In this document: piece after piece, positions 1 to 7,804 of the stretch | Position numbering within the stretch: the first letter of the stretch is position 1 | Layout: every line of letters starts with the position of its first letter | Assembly (NCBI RefSeq): GCF_003012775.1 | Contig: NZ_PXYG01000001.1 | Location: forward strand, 248,001-312,000 | Reading direction: 5' to 3' | Source: Zobellella endophytica | GTDB lineage: Bacteria > Pseudomonadota > Gammaproteobacteria > Enterobacterales > Aeromonadaceae | DNA length: 64,000 nucleotides | Program-made: the position numbers and the translations under genes | Notes under the pieces: generated by a model | Told to the model about the DNA's origin: nothing | Databases searched by the model: none | What the model saw: the letters and a program-made list of their open reading frames with translations, nothing else

Positions 1-121
1 GAAAGGTAGTGATATCGGTAATTGATGAATAACAGGAATAGATGACAGTCTCCTCTTTCGCTGTTGCCCGGCGGGCCATGCTGTTAGTCTGGGCACCTTC
101 TTGTTGCGGTACGGGATAATA

Positions 122-901
122 ATGGAACTGGATCTGCTCACCCTGGGCCTGCTGGCGCTGGCCGCTCTGCTGGCCGGCTTTATCGATGCCATCGCCGGCG
201 GCGGCGGCCTCATTACCGTGCCGGCGCTGCTGGCCACCGGCATGCCGCCGACCATGGCGCTGGCCACCAACAAGCTGCAAAGCAGCTTCGGCTCCTTCTC
301 GGCGTCGCTCTACTACCTGCGGCGGGGCCTGATCGACTGGCGCACCATGAAGTGGGCGGTGGCCTGCACCTTTGCCGGCAGCATGCTGGGCACCCTGCTG
401 GTGCAGCGCATCGACGCCAGTCTGTTGCAGAAGGTGCTGCCCTTCCTGCTGGCGGCCTTCGCCCTTTATTTCCTGTTTTCGCCCCGCATCGGGGACGAGG
501 ATCGCCACCGGCGCTTAAGCATGCTCCCCTTCGCCCTGCTGGTGGGCACCGGGGTGGGCTTTTATGACGGCTTCTTCGGCCCCGGAACCGGCTCCTTCTT
601 TGCCCTGGGATTTATCGCCCTGGCGGGATTCAGCATGGCCAGGGCCACCGCCCATACCAAGCTGCTCAACTTCACCTCCAATATCGCCTCCTTGCTGTTC
701 TTTATTCTGGGCGGTCAGGTGGCCTGGATCGCCGGCCTAAGCATGGCGCTGGGGCAGTTCCTGGGGGCCCGGCTCGGCTCCAGGATGGTGGTGACCAGGG
801 GCACTACCATCATCCGCCCCATGCTGGTGACGGTGTCGCTGGTGATGTCGGTGCGGCTGCTGTGGCAGCAGTACCCCGAGTGGTTCGCCTGGATGGGGTA
901 A
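122..901 (+). CDS. yfcA: TSUP (TauE/SafE) family permease, YfcA-like
   Basis: Inner-membrane permease of the TSUP family (COG0730), which moves small anions such as sulfite, sulfoacetate or related acids; the substrate cannot be read from sequence. The 259-aa protein is almost entirely hydrophobic. The glycine-rich family loop is at residues 20-37 (FIDAIAGGGGLITVPALL), and a second glycine-rich loop in the C-terminal half (FYDGFFGPGTGSFFALGF) gives the expected two-repeat fold. I chose ATG 122 because MELDLL matches the usual YfcA-like N-terminus; an in-frame ATG at 101 would add seven unconserved residues. It stands alone, followed by an intergenic hairpin repeat. The family is secure, the YfcA orthology likely. 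Confidence 0.88.
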   Translation: MELDLLTLGLLALAALLAGFIDAIAGGGGLITVPALLATGMPPTMALATNKLQSSFGSFSASLYYLRRGLIDWRTMKWAVACTFAGSMLGTLLVQRIDASLLQKVLPFLLAAFALYFLFSPRIGDEDRHRRLSMLPFALLVGTGVGFYDGFFGPGTGSFFALGFIALAGFSMARATAHTKLLNFTSNIASLLFFILGGQVAWIAGLSMALGQFLGARLGSRMVVTRGTTIIRPMLVTVSLVMSVRLLWQQYPEWFAWMG

Positions 902-921
902 AAGGCGTCGGTGATTGGGTG

Positions 922-1010
922 GTCCGTTGCAACGGACTGCATTTTGTAGGGTCGAATTTATTCGACCAAACCACGGCACCGGGTGTGGGAATGGTCCGTT
1001 GACACGGACC
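922..1010. repeat. dispersed two-hairpin intergenic repeat, copy 1
   Basis: Three hairpins in a row between the TSUP gene and the LysR gene: GTCCGTTGCAACGGAC (922-937, perfect palindrome), GGTCGAATTTATTCGACC (950-967) and GGTCCGTTGACACGGACC (993-1010). The same alternation of a GGTCC..GGACC hairpin and a GGTCGAAT..ATTCGACC hairpin, with similar spacers, recurs at 33799-33946 and 43373-43460. It lies 3' of both flanking genes, so it may also serve in transcript ending. It resembles REP-type elements in style; no transposase is linked to it here. Confidence 0.8.
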
Positions 1011-1039
1011 CTCCGGCAGAGCTCGCAGGGCCGACCGAC

Positions 1040-1891
1040 TTACCTTGCCAGCTTGGCAAAATGCCGCTCCAGCACCGCGATCAGGCTGGCCAGCCGCCCC
1101 CGTTTGCGGGCGTTGGGCCGGAACACCAGGCTGACCGGCCGGGTCAGCCGGCTGCCCGTGGGCGGAGCGTGCCGCAAGGCGGCGTCGATGCCCATCAGCC
1201 GGGCCACCCGGAGTGGCACCACCGCCGGCGCCACCCCGGCCCGGCCCAGCTCGGCGGCGGCGAAGTAAGAGTCCATCTGCATCCAGGGGGTGAGCCCGGT
1301 GGCGCGCAGCCGGTGTTCCAGGTAGCGGTTGGCCGGGTTGCCCAGATCGATGGTCACCACCGCCAGCGGCGCGCCGAAGTCCGGCGGCGAGGGGGACACC
1401 AGCACCATCTCTTCTTCCAGCAGCGGCACCACTTCCAGCCCCCGGGCATGCACGATTTCCCCGGCGCAGACGCCCAGGGCGGCGTCGCCGGCGCGCACCC
1501 GCTCCAGGATCACCGGGGTGTGGTGGGTGGAAAAGCGCAGGTAGGGATCGCGGCGCAGGTAGCGGTTGAGCAGGGGCCCGAGGTAACCGGCCAGTATGGT
1601 CTCGGAGCAGGCCACGGCGAGCGGGCTGCTGTCGGCCAGGTGCTGGCTGTCGAACAGCTGGCCCTGCAGCTCGTTCAGGCTGGGGCCGATGCGCTCCAGC
1701 AGGGCCAGGGCGTCGGGGGTGAGCCGCAGGTGGCGGCCCTCGGGTTCGACCAGCTTCTTGCCGAGCCGAGCCTCCAGGTTGCTGATCCGTTTGCTCACCG
1801 CCGACTGGGTGATGTACAAACGGCTGGCCACCTTGCCCATGGTTTTTTCCCGGGCCAGCAGGGCGAGGGTTTCCAGTCCTTCGAGCAGCAT
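1040..1891 (-). CDS. LysR family transcriptional regulator
   Basis: DNA-binding regulator of 283 aa with the LysR layout: N-terminal winged HTH (MGKVASRLYITQSAVSKRIS, ~18-37) and a C-terminal substrate-binding-like effector domain. It is transcribed away from btuC. A 7-bp inverted repeat lies only 8 bp upstream of its start (1900-1918), suggesting autoregulation and perhaps control of the divergent gene. The effector is unknown. It is not recognisable as ArgP, MetR or CysB; the N-terminus MLLEGLETLALLAREKTM is unlike those proteins. Confidence 0.85.
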   Translation of the reverse strand: MLLEGLETLALLAREKTMGKVASRLYITQSAVSKRISNLEARLGKKLVEPEGRHLRLTPDALALLERIGPSLNELQGQLFDSQHLADSSPLAVACSETILAGYLGPLLNRYLRRDPYLRFSTHHTPVILERVRAGDAALGVCAGEIVHARGLEVVPLLEEEMVLVSPSPPDFGAPLAVVTIDLGNPANRYLEHRLRATGLTPWMQMDSYFAAAELGRAGVAPAVVPLRVARLMGIDAALRHAPPTGSRLTRPVSLVFRPNARKRGRLASLIAVLERHFAKLAR

Positions 1892-1899
1892 GATGTCAT

Positions 1900-1918
1900 C
1901 TATTCCGGTGGGGAATAG
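1900..1918. promoter_or_regulatory. candidate LysR operator
   Basis: CTATTCC-N5-GGAATAG is a perfect 7-bp inverted repeat with a 5-bp centre. It is immediately upstream of the LysR start codon and in the gap shared with btuC. The ATTCC..GGAAT core fits the general interrupted dyad of LysR regulators. Assignment to the neighbouring LysR protein is inference from position. Confidence 0.45.
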
Positions 1919-2051
1919 TCCAGTGTAACAGCGATGATGGGGCGGCGTCAGCCGCCGGGAACAGCGGTCTGGTATGAAACCGCCTCCCCGTGTTTTGCCA
2001 TTCGCCCCGGGGTGTTACCATGCCTTTTATTTACCACACGGGCACCCTCCA

Positions 2052-3059
2052 TTGCTGGCCGCACTGCTCAACCAACAACAACGTAAGTACCGCTTCTGGC
2101 TGCTGGGCCTGGCGCTGGCGCTGCTGGGCGCCATGCTGCTCAGCCTGCAGCTCGGCGCCGTGGGCGTGGGCATCGAGGCCCTGTGGCGGCCGGTATCGGC
2201 GCTGGAGCAGCAGGTGTTCTGGCAACTGCGGTTGCCGCGGACCCTGCTGGCGATACTGGTGGGCGCCAGCCTGGCCCTGTGCGGCGCCGTGCTGCAGGTG
2301 CTGCTGCACAATCCCCTGGCCGAGCCGGGGCTCATCGGCATTTCCAGCGGCGCCAGCCTGGCGGCGGTCGGCACCCTGGCCCTGTCGGCCCATCTCGGCC
2401 TGGTGCTGCCTTACTGGATCCTGTCGCTGGCCGCCTTTGTCGGCGCCCTGGTGGTGACCGGGCTGCTGTTGTCCCTGGCCCGCCGCCGGCTGGGGCAGGG
2501 GGCGCTGCTGTTGTTCGGGGTGGCGGTAAGCATTTTCGCCAACGCCATCATGACCTGGCTGCTCTACCTGGCCGACGATGCCTCGCTGCGCACCTTTCTG
2601 TTCTGGATGATGGGCAGCCTGGGTTACGGCCAGCAACTGTCGTTCTGGTGGTGGCTGCCGGCGGTGCTGACCCTGGGCTGGCTGATGGCGCAGGGCCGGC
2701 GGCTCGATCTGCTGGGGCTGGGGGAAAACCAGGCCCGGCTGCTCGGCCTCGACGTGCGCCGGCTGCGGCCGCGGCTGGTACTGGCGGTGTGCCTGCTCAC
2801 CGCTTTCTGCGTGGCCATGGCCGGGGTGATCGGTTTTATCGGCCTGGTGGTGCCCCATCTGTTGCGGCTGCTGGTGGGTGGCCGGCAGCGTTTCCTGCTG
2901 CCGGGCTCGGTGCTGGCGGGCGCCACCCTGCTGGCCCTGGCCGATGTGGCGGCGCGCCAGACCCTGGCGGTGGGAGAGCTGCCCATCGGCGCCGTCACCG
3001 CCACCCTGGGGGCCCCGGTGTTCATCTGGCTGCTGGTGCGTCGTTATGCTGGAACTTGA
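2052..3059 (+). CDS. btuC: vitamin B12 ABC transporter permease BtuC
   Basis: Inner-membrane permease of the cobalamin importer (FecCD/BtuC family), which pairs with the ATPase BtuD and the binding protein BtuF. BtuC hallmarks include RLPRTLLAILVGASLALCGA, NPLAEPGLIGISSGAS, GVIGFIGLVVPHLLRL (the coupling region) and the C-terminal ELPIGAVTATLGAPVFIWLL. Ten or so hydrophobic segments are present. The start is uncertain. TTG 2052 puts the N-terminus where E. coli BtuC begins (LAALLNQQQRKYRFWLL here), while ATG 1974 would add 26 residues without family resemblance; neither has a strong ribosome site. It overlaps btuD by 14 bp, so the two are co-translated. No btuF or cobalamin riboswitch is visible nearby. 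Confidence 0.88.
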   Translation: MLAALLNQQQRKYRFWLLGLALALLGAMLLSLQLGAVGVGIEALWRPVSALEQQVFWQLRLPRTLLAILVGASLALCGAVLQVLLHNPLAEPGLIGISSGASLAAVGTLALSAHLGLVLPYWILSLAAFVGALVVTGLLLSLARRRLGQGALLLFGVAVSIFANAIMTWLLYLADDASLRTFLFWMMGSLGYGQQLSFWWWLPAVLTLGWLMAQGRRLDLLGLGENQARLLGLDVRRLRPRLVLAVCLLTAFCVAMAGVIGFIGLVVPHLLRLLVGGRQRFLLPGSVLAGATLLALADVAARQTLAVGELPIGAVTATLGAPVFIWLLVRRYAGT

Positions 3060-3810
3060 CGGTTTTACCCTGGCAGGTCGGGTCGGGCCGGTGAGCGGCG
3101 AATTCCGGGCCGGTGCCCTGACCTTGTTGATCGGCCCCAACGGCAGCGGCAAGTCCAGCCTGCTGGCGGGCGCCGCCGGCCTCGTCGAGGGTGAAGGACG
3201 GGTGCGGCTGTTGGGCAAGGATCTGCACGGCTTCGACTTGAGTGAGCTGGCCCGGCAACGGGCGATGCTGGCCCAACAGGCCTCCTTGCCCCAGGGCTTG
3301 CGCGGTTACGAGCTGCTGGCGCTGGCCGCCGAGCCGGTGGGTGGGGTCAGCGAGGCGGTATGCGTGGCCATGGCCGGGCTCGGCGCCCCGTTGGGACTGG
3401 ACGGCCTCTATGCCCGCCATGTGAACCAGCTGTCCGGCGGCGAACAGCAACGGCTGCTGATCGCCAGGACCTTGCTGCAGGTGGATCCCGGCGTGAACCC
3501 GGACGGCGCCCTGTTACTGCTGGACGAACCCCTGGCCGGGCTCGACTGGCAGCACCAGCTCGCCACCCTGCGCCTGCTGCGCCGTTACGCCGATCTGGGG
3601 TTGGCGGTGGTGGCTTCCATCCACGATATCAACCTGGCCTGCCAGTACGCGGACGAAATCTGGTGCCTGCACCGGGGCCGGCTGGCAGCCCGGGGCGGAC
3701 CCGAGGTGATCACGCCGGAGTTGATTGCCGAGGTGTTCGGGGTGGCGGTGCGGCTGCTGGAGCAGGACGGCGCCCGATTGCTGCTGCCCGACACCGAAGC
3801 TGGATGCTAG
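3046..3810 (+). CDS. btuD: vitamin B12 ABC transporter ATP-binding protein BtuD
   Basis: Cytoplasmic ATPase subunit of the BtuCDF importer, 254 aa. Visible motifs are Walker A GPNGSGKSS (~30), a Q-loop region (MLAQQASLPQGL), signature LSGGEQQRLLIA, Walker B LLLLDEPLAGLD, and the H-loop histidine in ASIHDINLA. ATG 3046 lies inside the end of btuC and gives the conserved beginning MLELDGFTL; reading further upstream only runs through the btuC overlap in another frame. Its last codons (EAGC-stop) lie in an imperfect heptanucleotide array, GCTGGAT/GCTAGAT/GCTGGAA, so the very C-terminus is probably not ancestral. Confidence 0.9.
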   Translation: MLELDGFTLAGRVGPVSGEFRAGALTLLIGPNGSGKSSLLAGAAGLVEGEGRVRLLGKDLHGFDLSELARQRAMLAQQASLPQGLRGYELLALAAEPVGGVSEAVCVAMAGLGAPLGLDGLYARHVNQLSGGEQQRLLIARTLLQVDPGVNPDGALLLLDEPLAGLDWQHQLATLRLLRRYADLGLAVVASIHDINLACQYADEIWCLHRGRLAARGGPEVITPELIAEVFGVAVRLLEQDGARLLLPDTEAGC

Positions 3811-3826
3811 ATGCTGGAAGCTGGAA
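3799..3826 (+). repeat. heptanucleotide array (4 units) over the btuD stop codon
   Basis: Four consecutive 7-mers, GCTGGAT, GCTAGAT, GCTGGAA and GCTGGAA. The btuD stop codon TAG sits inside the second unit. The unit is the reverse complement of the TTCCAGC unit in the array at 3946-4008, so the two arrays form an inverted pair around the intergenic region. Confidence 0.8.
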
Positions 3827-3903
3827 GAAAAACCCTTGTGGATGTGGCATCGAGCTTGTTCTTAAACAGGGTGTTGCCTGGCTGCCTGCTCTGCGTTCCC
3901 ATG

Positions 3904-3936
3904 TAAAAAAGCTGCGATTTTGCACTAAATCGCAGC
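3904..3936 (-). terminator. rho-independent terminator for aroH
   Basis: A 9-bp perfect stem, GCTGCGATT (3911-3919) with AATCGCAGC (3928-3936) and an 8-nt loop. Read on the minus strand it is followed directly by six T residues (3905-3910 in complement). It therefore terminates aroH; on the plus strand no U-tract follows. Confidence 0.85.
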
Positions 3937-3945
3937 CATCATCAT

Positions 3946-4008
3946 TTCCAGCTTCCAGCTTCCAGCTTCCAGCTTCCAGCTTCCAGCTTTCAGCTTTCAG
4001 CTTTCAGC
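3946..4008. repeat. heptanucleotide tandem array (9 units) over the aroH stop codon
   Basis: Six perfect copies of TTCCAGC (3946-3987) followed by three of TTTCAGC (3988-4008). On the minus strand the aroH stop codon TGA (4006-4004) lies within a GCTGAAA unit, so the gene now ends inside the array. The homogeneous halves suggest slippage expansion from two founder variants. Confidence 0.9.
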
Positions 4009-5044
4009 TTACCGCCTGGTACAGCATCTCCAGCAGCCGTTCGCTGTCCGCCCAGCCCAGGCAGGCGTCGGTGATGCTCTGGCCGAACACCCCGGCCTGG
4101 CCGTTCACCACCTCCTGCCGGCCCGGCTCGATAAAGCTCTCGGCCATGATGCCGGCGACAGAATGGCTGCCCTGGCGCAGCTGGCGGCAGATGTCCTCCG
4201 CCACCAGCAGCTGGCGCTGGTGTTGCTTGAGGCTGTTGCCGTGGCTCAGATCCACCACCAGCCGGGGAGAGAGCCCGGCCGCGGCCAGGCCCTCGGCCGC
4301 CCGGCGGATGCTCTCTTCATCGTAGTTGGGCGCCTTGCCGCCGCGCAGGATCAGGTGGCCGTGGGGGTTGCCGTCGGTCTGGTAGATGGTCATGCGGCCG
4401 TCCTTGTCCGGCGAGCAGAAGATATGGGGGTGGCTTGCCGCCCGCACCGCGTCCAGGGCGATCTGGATATTGCCGTCGGTGCCATTCTTGAAGCCCACCG
4501 GGCAGGACAGGGCCGAGGCCATTTCCCGGTGCACCTGGGATTCGGTGGTGCGCGCGCCGATGGCGCCCCAGCTGATCAGATCCGCAATATACTGGCCGGT
4601 CACCATATCCAGGAATTCGGTGGCGGTGGGCAGGCCCAGGACATTGATGTCGCACAACAGCTTGCGCGCCAGGCCCAGGCCGGTGTTCACATCGAAGCTG
4701 CCGTCCAGGTGTGGATCGTTGATCAGCCCCTTCCAGCCGACGATGGTGCGCGGCTTCTCGAAGTAGGTGCGCATCACAATGCACAGCCGGTCGGCATAGC
4801 GGGCGCGCAGGGGCGCCAGCCGTTCGGCGTAGGCCAGGGCGGCGGCCGGATCGTGGATGGAGCAGGGGCCGATGATCACCAGCAGCTTGTCGCTCGCGCC
4901 GGTGAGGATGGCTTCGATCCCGGCGCGGGCGCCGAGCACGGTCGCGGCCATGGCGTCGGACAGGGGATATTGTTCGCTCAGTTGGTGTGGGGTGATCAGG
5001 GCCGCCAGCCGGCGACTCCTCAGTTCATCGGTATGCAAGGACAT
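4004..5044 (-). CDS. aroH: 3-deoxy-7-phosphoheptulonate synthase, Trp-sensitive type
   Basis: First enzyme of aromatic amino-acid synthesis, condensing PEP and erythrose-4-phosphate to DAHP in the cytoplasm. Class I AroFGH family, 346 aa. Conserved blocks include IIGPCSIHD, MRTYFEKPRT, GWKGLINDP, IGARTTESQ, GFKNGTDGN, LRGGKAPNY and DLSHGN. Among the three E. coli paralogues it most resembles AroH: TDELRSRR near the start, PTATEFLDMVTGQYIADLIS, and ITDACLGW near the end. The isoform call is from memory of those sequences. A perfect 12-bp palindrome lies 31 bp upstream of the start and a good terminator follows. The last residues and stop codon are in a heptamer array. Confidence 0.92.
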   Translation of the reverse strand: MSLHTDELRSRRLAALITPHQLSEQYPLSDAMAATVLGARAGIEAILTGASDKLLVIIGPCSIHDPAAALAYAERLAPLRARYADRLCIVMRTYFEKPRTIVGWKGLINDPHLDGSFDVNTGLGLARKLLCDINVLGLPTATEFLDMVTGQYIADLISWGAIGARTTESQVHREMASALSCPVGFKNGTDGNIQIALDAVRAASHPHIFCSPDKDGRMTIYQTDGNPHGHLILRGGKAPNYDEESIRRAAEGLAAAGLSPRLVVDLSHGNSLKQHQRQLLVAEDICRQLRQGSHSVAGIMAESFIEPGRQEVVNGQAGVFGQSITDACLGWADSERLLEMLYQAVS

Positions 5045-5074
5045 GGAGTTTCTCTAAATACGGGAAAAATCGAG

Positions 5075-5086
5075 GTGCGTACGCAC
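5075..5086. promoter_or_regulatory. palindrome upstream of aroH, possible operator
   Basis: GTGCGTACGCAC is a perfect 12-bp palindrome 31 bp before the aroH start, where a repressor site would be expected. It lacks the CTAG core of the classical TrpR operator and the TGTAAA arms of TyrR boxes, so the binding protein is unassigned. Confidence 0.35.
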
Positions 5087-5149
5087 TATGTCCTTACCAT
5101 AACGGAAAGCCGTGGCAGGGAAAACCACGGCGAAGGGAGAAAGCGGGAT

Positions 5150-5560
5150 TTATTCCGGCCGGCTGAAGCGCTGGCCGGAGATGGCCGGGTGGTAGATGGG
5201 CTGGATCACGTTGCCGGCGGGATCGGTGATATGGAAGCTGCGGGCGCCGTCGCCATGGTCGAAGGGCCGGTCCAGCAGAGTGACGCCCTGGCTCTTGAAG
5301 TACAGGTACCACTGGTCCAGCTCTTCCTTGCTGTTCACGATAAAGCCGAAGTGATCCATGCGCTGCACGCCGCTGGCGGGCAGGTCGGAACGGCCCAGGG
5401 AGAGGTTGTCGTTGCCGCAGGTAAGGTACACCAGATCCTCGTGGGCCCGGTTCAGTATCTCCATCCCCATGATCTCGGTGTAGAATTGCACGCATTCTTC
5501 CAGGTTGGGCATGGTGAAGGCGATATGGCGCATGCCGTTGAAACGACCGGGTCTTTCCAT
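5150..5560 (-). CDS. VOC family (glyoxalase/dioxygenase superfamily) protein
   Basis: Single vicinal-oxygen-chelate domain protein of 136 aa. It opens with the usual first beta strand and metal-ligand region (MRHIAFTMPNLEECVQFYTE, ~10-29). A second module follows (MDHFGFIVNSKEELDQWY) and ends DPAGNVIQPIYHP. One pair of beta-alpha-beta-beta-beta modules means it needs to dimerise or act as a simple metal-dependent enzyme. The reaction is unknown. It is divergent from the ABM-type gene at 5636; both small proteins are of types often tied to small-molecule or electrophile detoxification. Confidence 0.75.
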   Translation of the reverse strand: MERPGRFNGMRHIAFTMPNLEECVQFYTEIMGMEILNRAHEDLVYLTCGNDNLSLGRSDLPASGVQRMDHFGFIVNSKEELDQWYLYFKSQGVTLLDRPFDHGDGARSFHITDPAGNVIQPIYHPAISGQRFSRPE

Positions 5561-5635
5561 GGCGGGGCTCCTTGTCTCTTTACTGAAAATATTGTGTACT
5601 TATTGTTTAAGTAAAATAAACAAATGGAGTTTACA

Positions 5636-5938
5636 ATGTATTCAATTATTGTCAAAACCAAGCTCAAGCCCGGTACCACCCAGGCCTTTCTCGATGCCAT
5701 GCTGCCCAATGCCGCCGCCTCGGTGCGCGACGAGCCCGGCTGCCACACCTTCGACGTGTTGCAGGACAAGGCGGATCCCGAGCTGTTCTGGCTGTACGAG
5801 ATCTACCGGGACGAAGCGGCCCTGGCGGCCCACAAGGAAACCCCGCACTACCTGGCGAGCCGCGCCGTGGTCAACGAGCTTATCGCCGAGCAGTCGGTGA
5901 TCCGCGCCGGGGTGCTGGCGGTCAACCCGGCACGGTAA
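5636..5938 (+). CDS. antibiotic biosynthesis monooxygenase (ABM) domain protein
   Basis: Cytoplasmic dimeric alpha-beta barrel protein of 100 aa in the YgiN/LsrG-like ABM family. Family hallmarks: IIVKTKLKPGTTQAFL near the start, VRDEPGCHTFDVLQDKADP in the middle, FWLYEIYRDEAALAAHKETP later. Such proteins act as cofactor-free monooxygenases or isomerases on quinone-like or autoinducer substrates; the substrate here is unknown. ATG 5636 is preferred because ATGGAG at 5624-5629 provides a ribosome site at the right distance; starting at ATG 5624 would consume it. Confidence 0.78.
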   Translation: MYSIIVKTKLKPGTTQAFLDAMLPNAAASVRDEPGCHTFDVLQDKADPELFWLYEIYRDEAALAAHKETPHYLASRAVVNELIAEQSVIRAGVLAVNPAR

Positions 5939-5957
5939 GATCCGTGCCCGGAGCCCG

Positions 5958-6018
5958 GGCCCCCGCCTGCACGGGGGAGACGGCATAAAGGCAGTCATTC
6001 CTGCGAAGGCGGGAATCC
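5958..6018. repeat. GC-rich dispersed hairpin repeat (CCCGCCTGC..GGCGGGAAT type)
   Basis: Intergenic stretch between two convergent genes with a hairpin at CCCCCGCCTGCACGGGGG and another at ATTCCTGCGAAGGCGGGAAT (5997-6016). The first part (CCCGCCTGCACGG..GACGGC) recurs at 12886-12911. This style of repeat is widespread in Pseudomonadota intergenic DNA. Confidence 0.5.
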
Positions 6019-6103
6019 AGGGGCCGGCGACGGAGCAGAGTCCGGCCACTTATCCTGCCGAGACAGCTTGCGCCCGTAGGAGAAATGATTACGCTTCCCG
6101 CTT

Positions 6104-7099
6104 TCACCCCACCAGACCCGCCAGCAGCGACAGGCTGTGGTGGCGGGCGCCCTGATCGTAGATATCGGACACCACCATCAGTTCGTCGGCGCCGGTCCGG
6201 GCCAGCAGCACTTCCAGCTGCTGCGCCACCCGGGCCGGGCCGCCGATCACGGCGGCGCCGAGGAAGCCCTCCACCCCGCGCTGCTCATGGGGCAGCCAGC
6301 GCTGGTCCATGTCGGTAACCGGCGGCTGCAGCAGGCGGGTGTCGCCGCGCAGCAGCGACAGTACCTTCTGCTGCGCCGTGCTGGCCAGAAACTCGGCCTC
6401 CCGGTCCGTATCGGCGACGATGGCCGGCACACCCAGCATCAGATAAGGCTCGGCCAGCACCGCCGAGGGCCGGAACCGGTCTTTGTAGATGGCCACCGCC
6501 TCATGCAGCATGCGCGGCGCGAAATGGGAGGCGAAGGCGTAGGGCAGGCCGAGCTGCGCCGCCAGTTGGGCGCTGAACAGGCTGGAGCCGAGCAGCCAGA
6601 TGGGCACATTGGTGCCGGTGCCGGGAATGGCCATCAGCTTCTGGCCGTGGTGCGCCGGCCCCAGCAGTTGCTGCAGCTGTTGCACCTGCTCGGGGAAGTC
6701 CTCGCCGTCTTCCGGCCGGCGGCGCAGGGCGCGCATGGTGTCGGGATCCGTGCCCGGCGCCCGGCCCAGGCCGAGATCGATACGACCCGGGTAAAGGGTG
6801 GCCAGGGTGCCGAACTGTTCGGCCACCACCAGCGGAGGGTGGTTGGGCAGCATGATGCCGCCGGAGCCGACCCGGATGCGGGAAGTATGGCCGGCGATAT
6901 GGCCTGCCAGCACGGCGGTGGCGGAGCTGGCGATGCCGTCCAGGTTATGGTGTTCGGCCAGCCAGAAGCGCGCGAAGCCGAGATTTTCCACATGGCGGGC
7001 CAGGGCGACCGAGTTGGCGATGGCGTCGGCGGCGTCGAAACCGCTCCGGATATGCACCAGATCGAGCAGGGACAGGTTGACCTTGGATAATAGACTCAT
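6104..7099 (-). CDS. LLM-class flavin-dependent oxidoreductase, YhbW-like
   Basis: Luciferase-like (bacterial luciferase alpha-type TIM barrel) FMN/F420-class monooxygenase of 331 aa. The beginning [11 protein letters not shown], then [56 protein letters not shown] and [19 protein letters not shown] closely follow E. coli YhbW. The physiological substrate is not known. ATG 7099 gives the family start [10 protein letters not shown]; an upstream ATG at 7126 adds nine unconserved residues. It is divergent from the prolyl-tRNA-editing-like gene. Confidence 0.86.
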   Translation of the reverse strand: MSLLSKVNLSLLDLVHIRSGFDAADAIANSVALARHVENLGFARFWLAEHHNLDGIASSATAVLAGHIAGHTSRIRVGSGGIMLPNHPPLVVAEQFGTLATLYPGRIDLGLGRAPGTDPDTMRALRRRPEDGEDFPEQVQQLQQLLGPAHHGQKLMAIPGTGTNVPIWLLGSSLFSAQLAAQLGLPYAFASHFAPRMLHEAVAIYKDRFRPSAVLAEPYLMLGVPAIVADTDREAEFLASTAQQKVLSLLRGDTRLLQPPVTDMDQRWLPHEQRGVEGFLGAAVIGGPARVAQQLEVLLARTGADELMVVSDIYDQGARHHSLSLLAGLVG

Positions 7100-7211
7100 G
7101 AATGGTAATGGTATCGCTTGAAACAATAGTCCGATAACAGCATATTTTGCTGAAAACTGCTATCCGAAGAAGGTATATCTTATGCCAAAGGCTGAAAACC
7201 GGAGATAAAAC

Positions 7212-7697
7212 ATGGATATTATGGCGCGGCTGGCCAGTTGGCAAATCCGCCCGAAGCTTATCGAACACCCGCCGCTGCACCGCTGCGACGACGCCGACCG
7301 GCTGCTGGTGGACAGGCCCGGCACCCGGCTCAAGAACCTGTTCCTGCGCGACAACTACGGCCGTCGCCACGCCCTGCTGCTGACCCGGCCCGACAAGCAG
7401 GTGGATCTCAAGGTGCTGTCCCGCCGTCTGGGCTGGTCCCGGCTTGGCTTCGCCTCGCCTGCGCGGCTGCGGCGCTACCTGGGCGTGGACCCCGGTCATG
7501 TGTCGGTGCTGGCGCTGGTGAACGACATGGAGCAGGAGGTGGAATTGTGGCTGGATGAAGAGCTGAGGGAAGGGGACGACTTTCACTGCCATCCCCTGCG
7601 CAACACCGCTACCGTGCTGCTGAGTCGTGCCGATCTGCTGCGCTTCGCCGGCTATACCGGCCACCGGATCCAGTGGCTGGCGGTGCCGGAGCGCTAG
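7212..7697 (+). CDS. free-standing YbaK/ProX-type aminoacyl-tRNA deacylase
   Basis: Predicted trans-editing enzyme of the PrdX/ProXp branch (YbaK/EbsC domain, 161 aa), hydrolysing mischarged aminoacyl-tRNA, typically Ala-tRNAPro. Diagnostic stretches: GTRLKNLFLRDNYGRRHALL (~36-55), KQVDLKVLSRRLG, LGVDPGHVSVLALVND and FHCHPLRNTATVLLS. The lysine in LKNLFLRD and the GxxxP loop are conserved in the family. The ATG at 7212 follows GGAG with a good spacing. Substrate specificity (Ala versus Cys or Ser) cannot be decided from the sequence. Confidence 0.8.
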   Translation: MDIMARLASWQIRPKLIEHPPLHRCDDADRLLVDRPGTRLKNLFLRDNYGRRHALLLTRPDKQVDLKVLSRRLGWSRLGFASPARLRRYLGVDPGHVSVLALVNDMEQEVELWLDEELREGDDFHCHPLRNTATVLLSRADLLRFAGYTGHRIQWLAVPER

Positions 7698-7712
7698 CCG
7701 TCTTGTCGAAGG

Positions 7713-7751
7713 TTCCCGCTGGCGGGAATGCAGGCAGGCCGCCCGCGCTCC
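7713..7751. repeat. truncated relative of the cloverleaf repeat
   Basis: Hairpin TTCCCGC-TG-GCGGGAA (7713-7728), followed by GGCCGCCCGCGCTCC (7737-7751). Both modules occur in the same order in the cloverleaf element at 55170-55249, but here the 5' arm and the second small hairpin are missing. Confidence 0.5.
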
Positions 7752-7804
7752 GGAACCGTCTCCTTTGTTGATTGAGCTCCGTCTTGTCAGCCATTAGCTT
7801 CCGG

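Noticed and set aside
1892-2051. Cobalamin riboswitch upstream of btuC
   Set aside because: The gap is under 160 bp and I could not find the conserved B12-box or core segments; isolated matches such as CAGTGTAACAGC are too weak.
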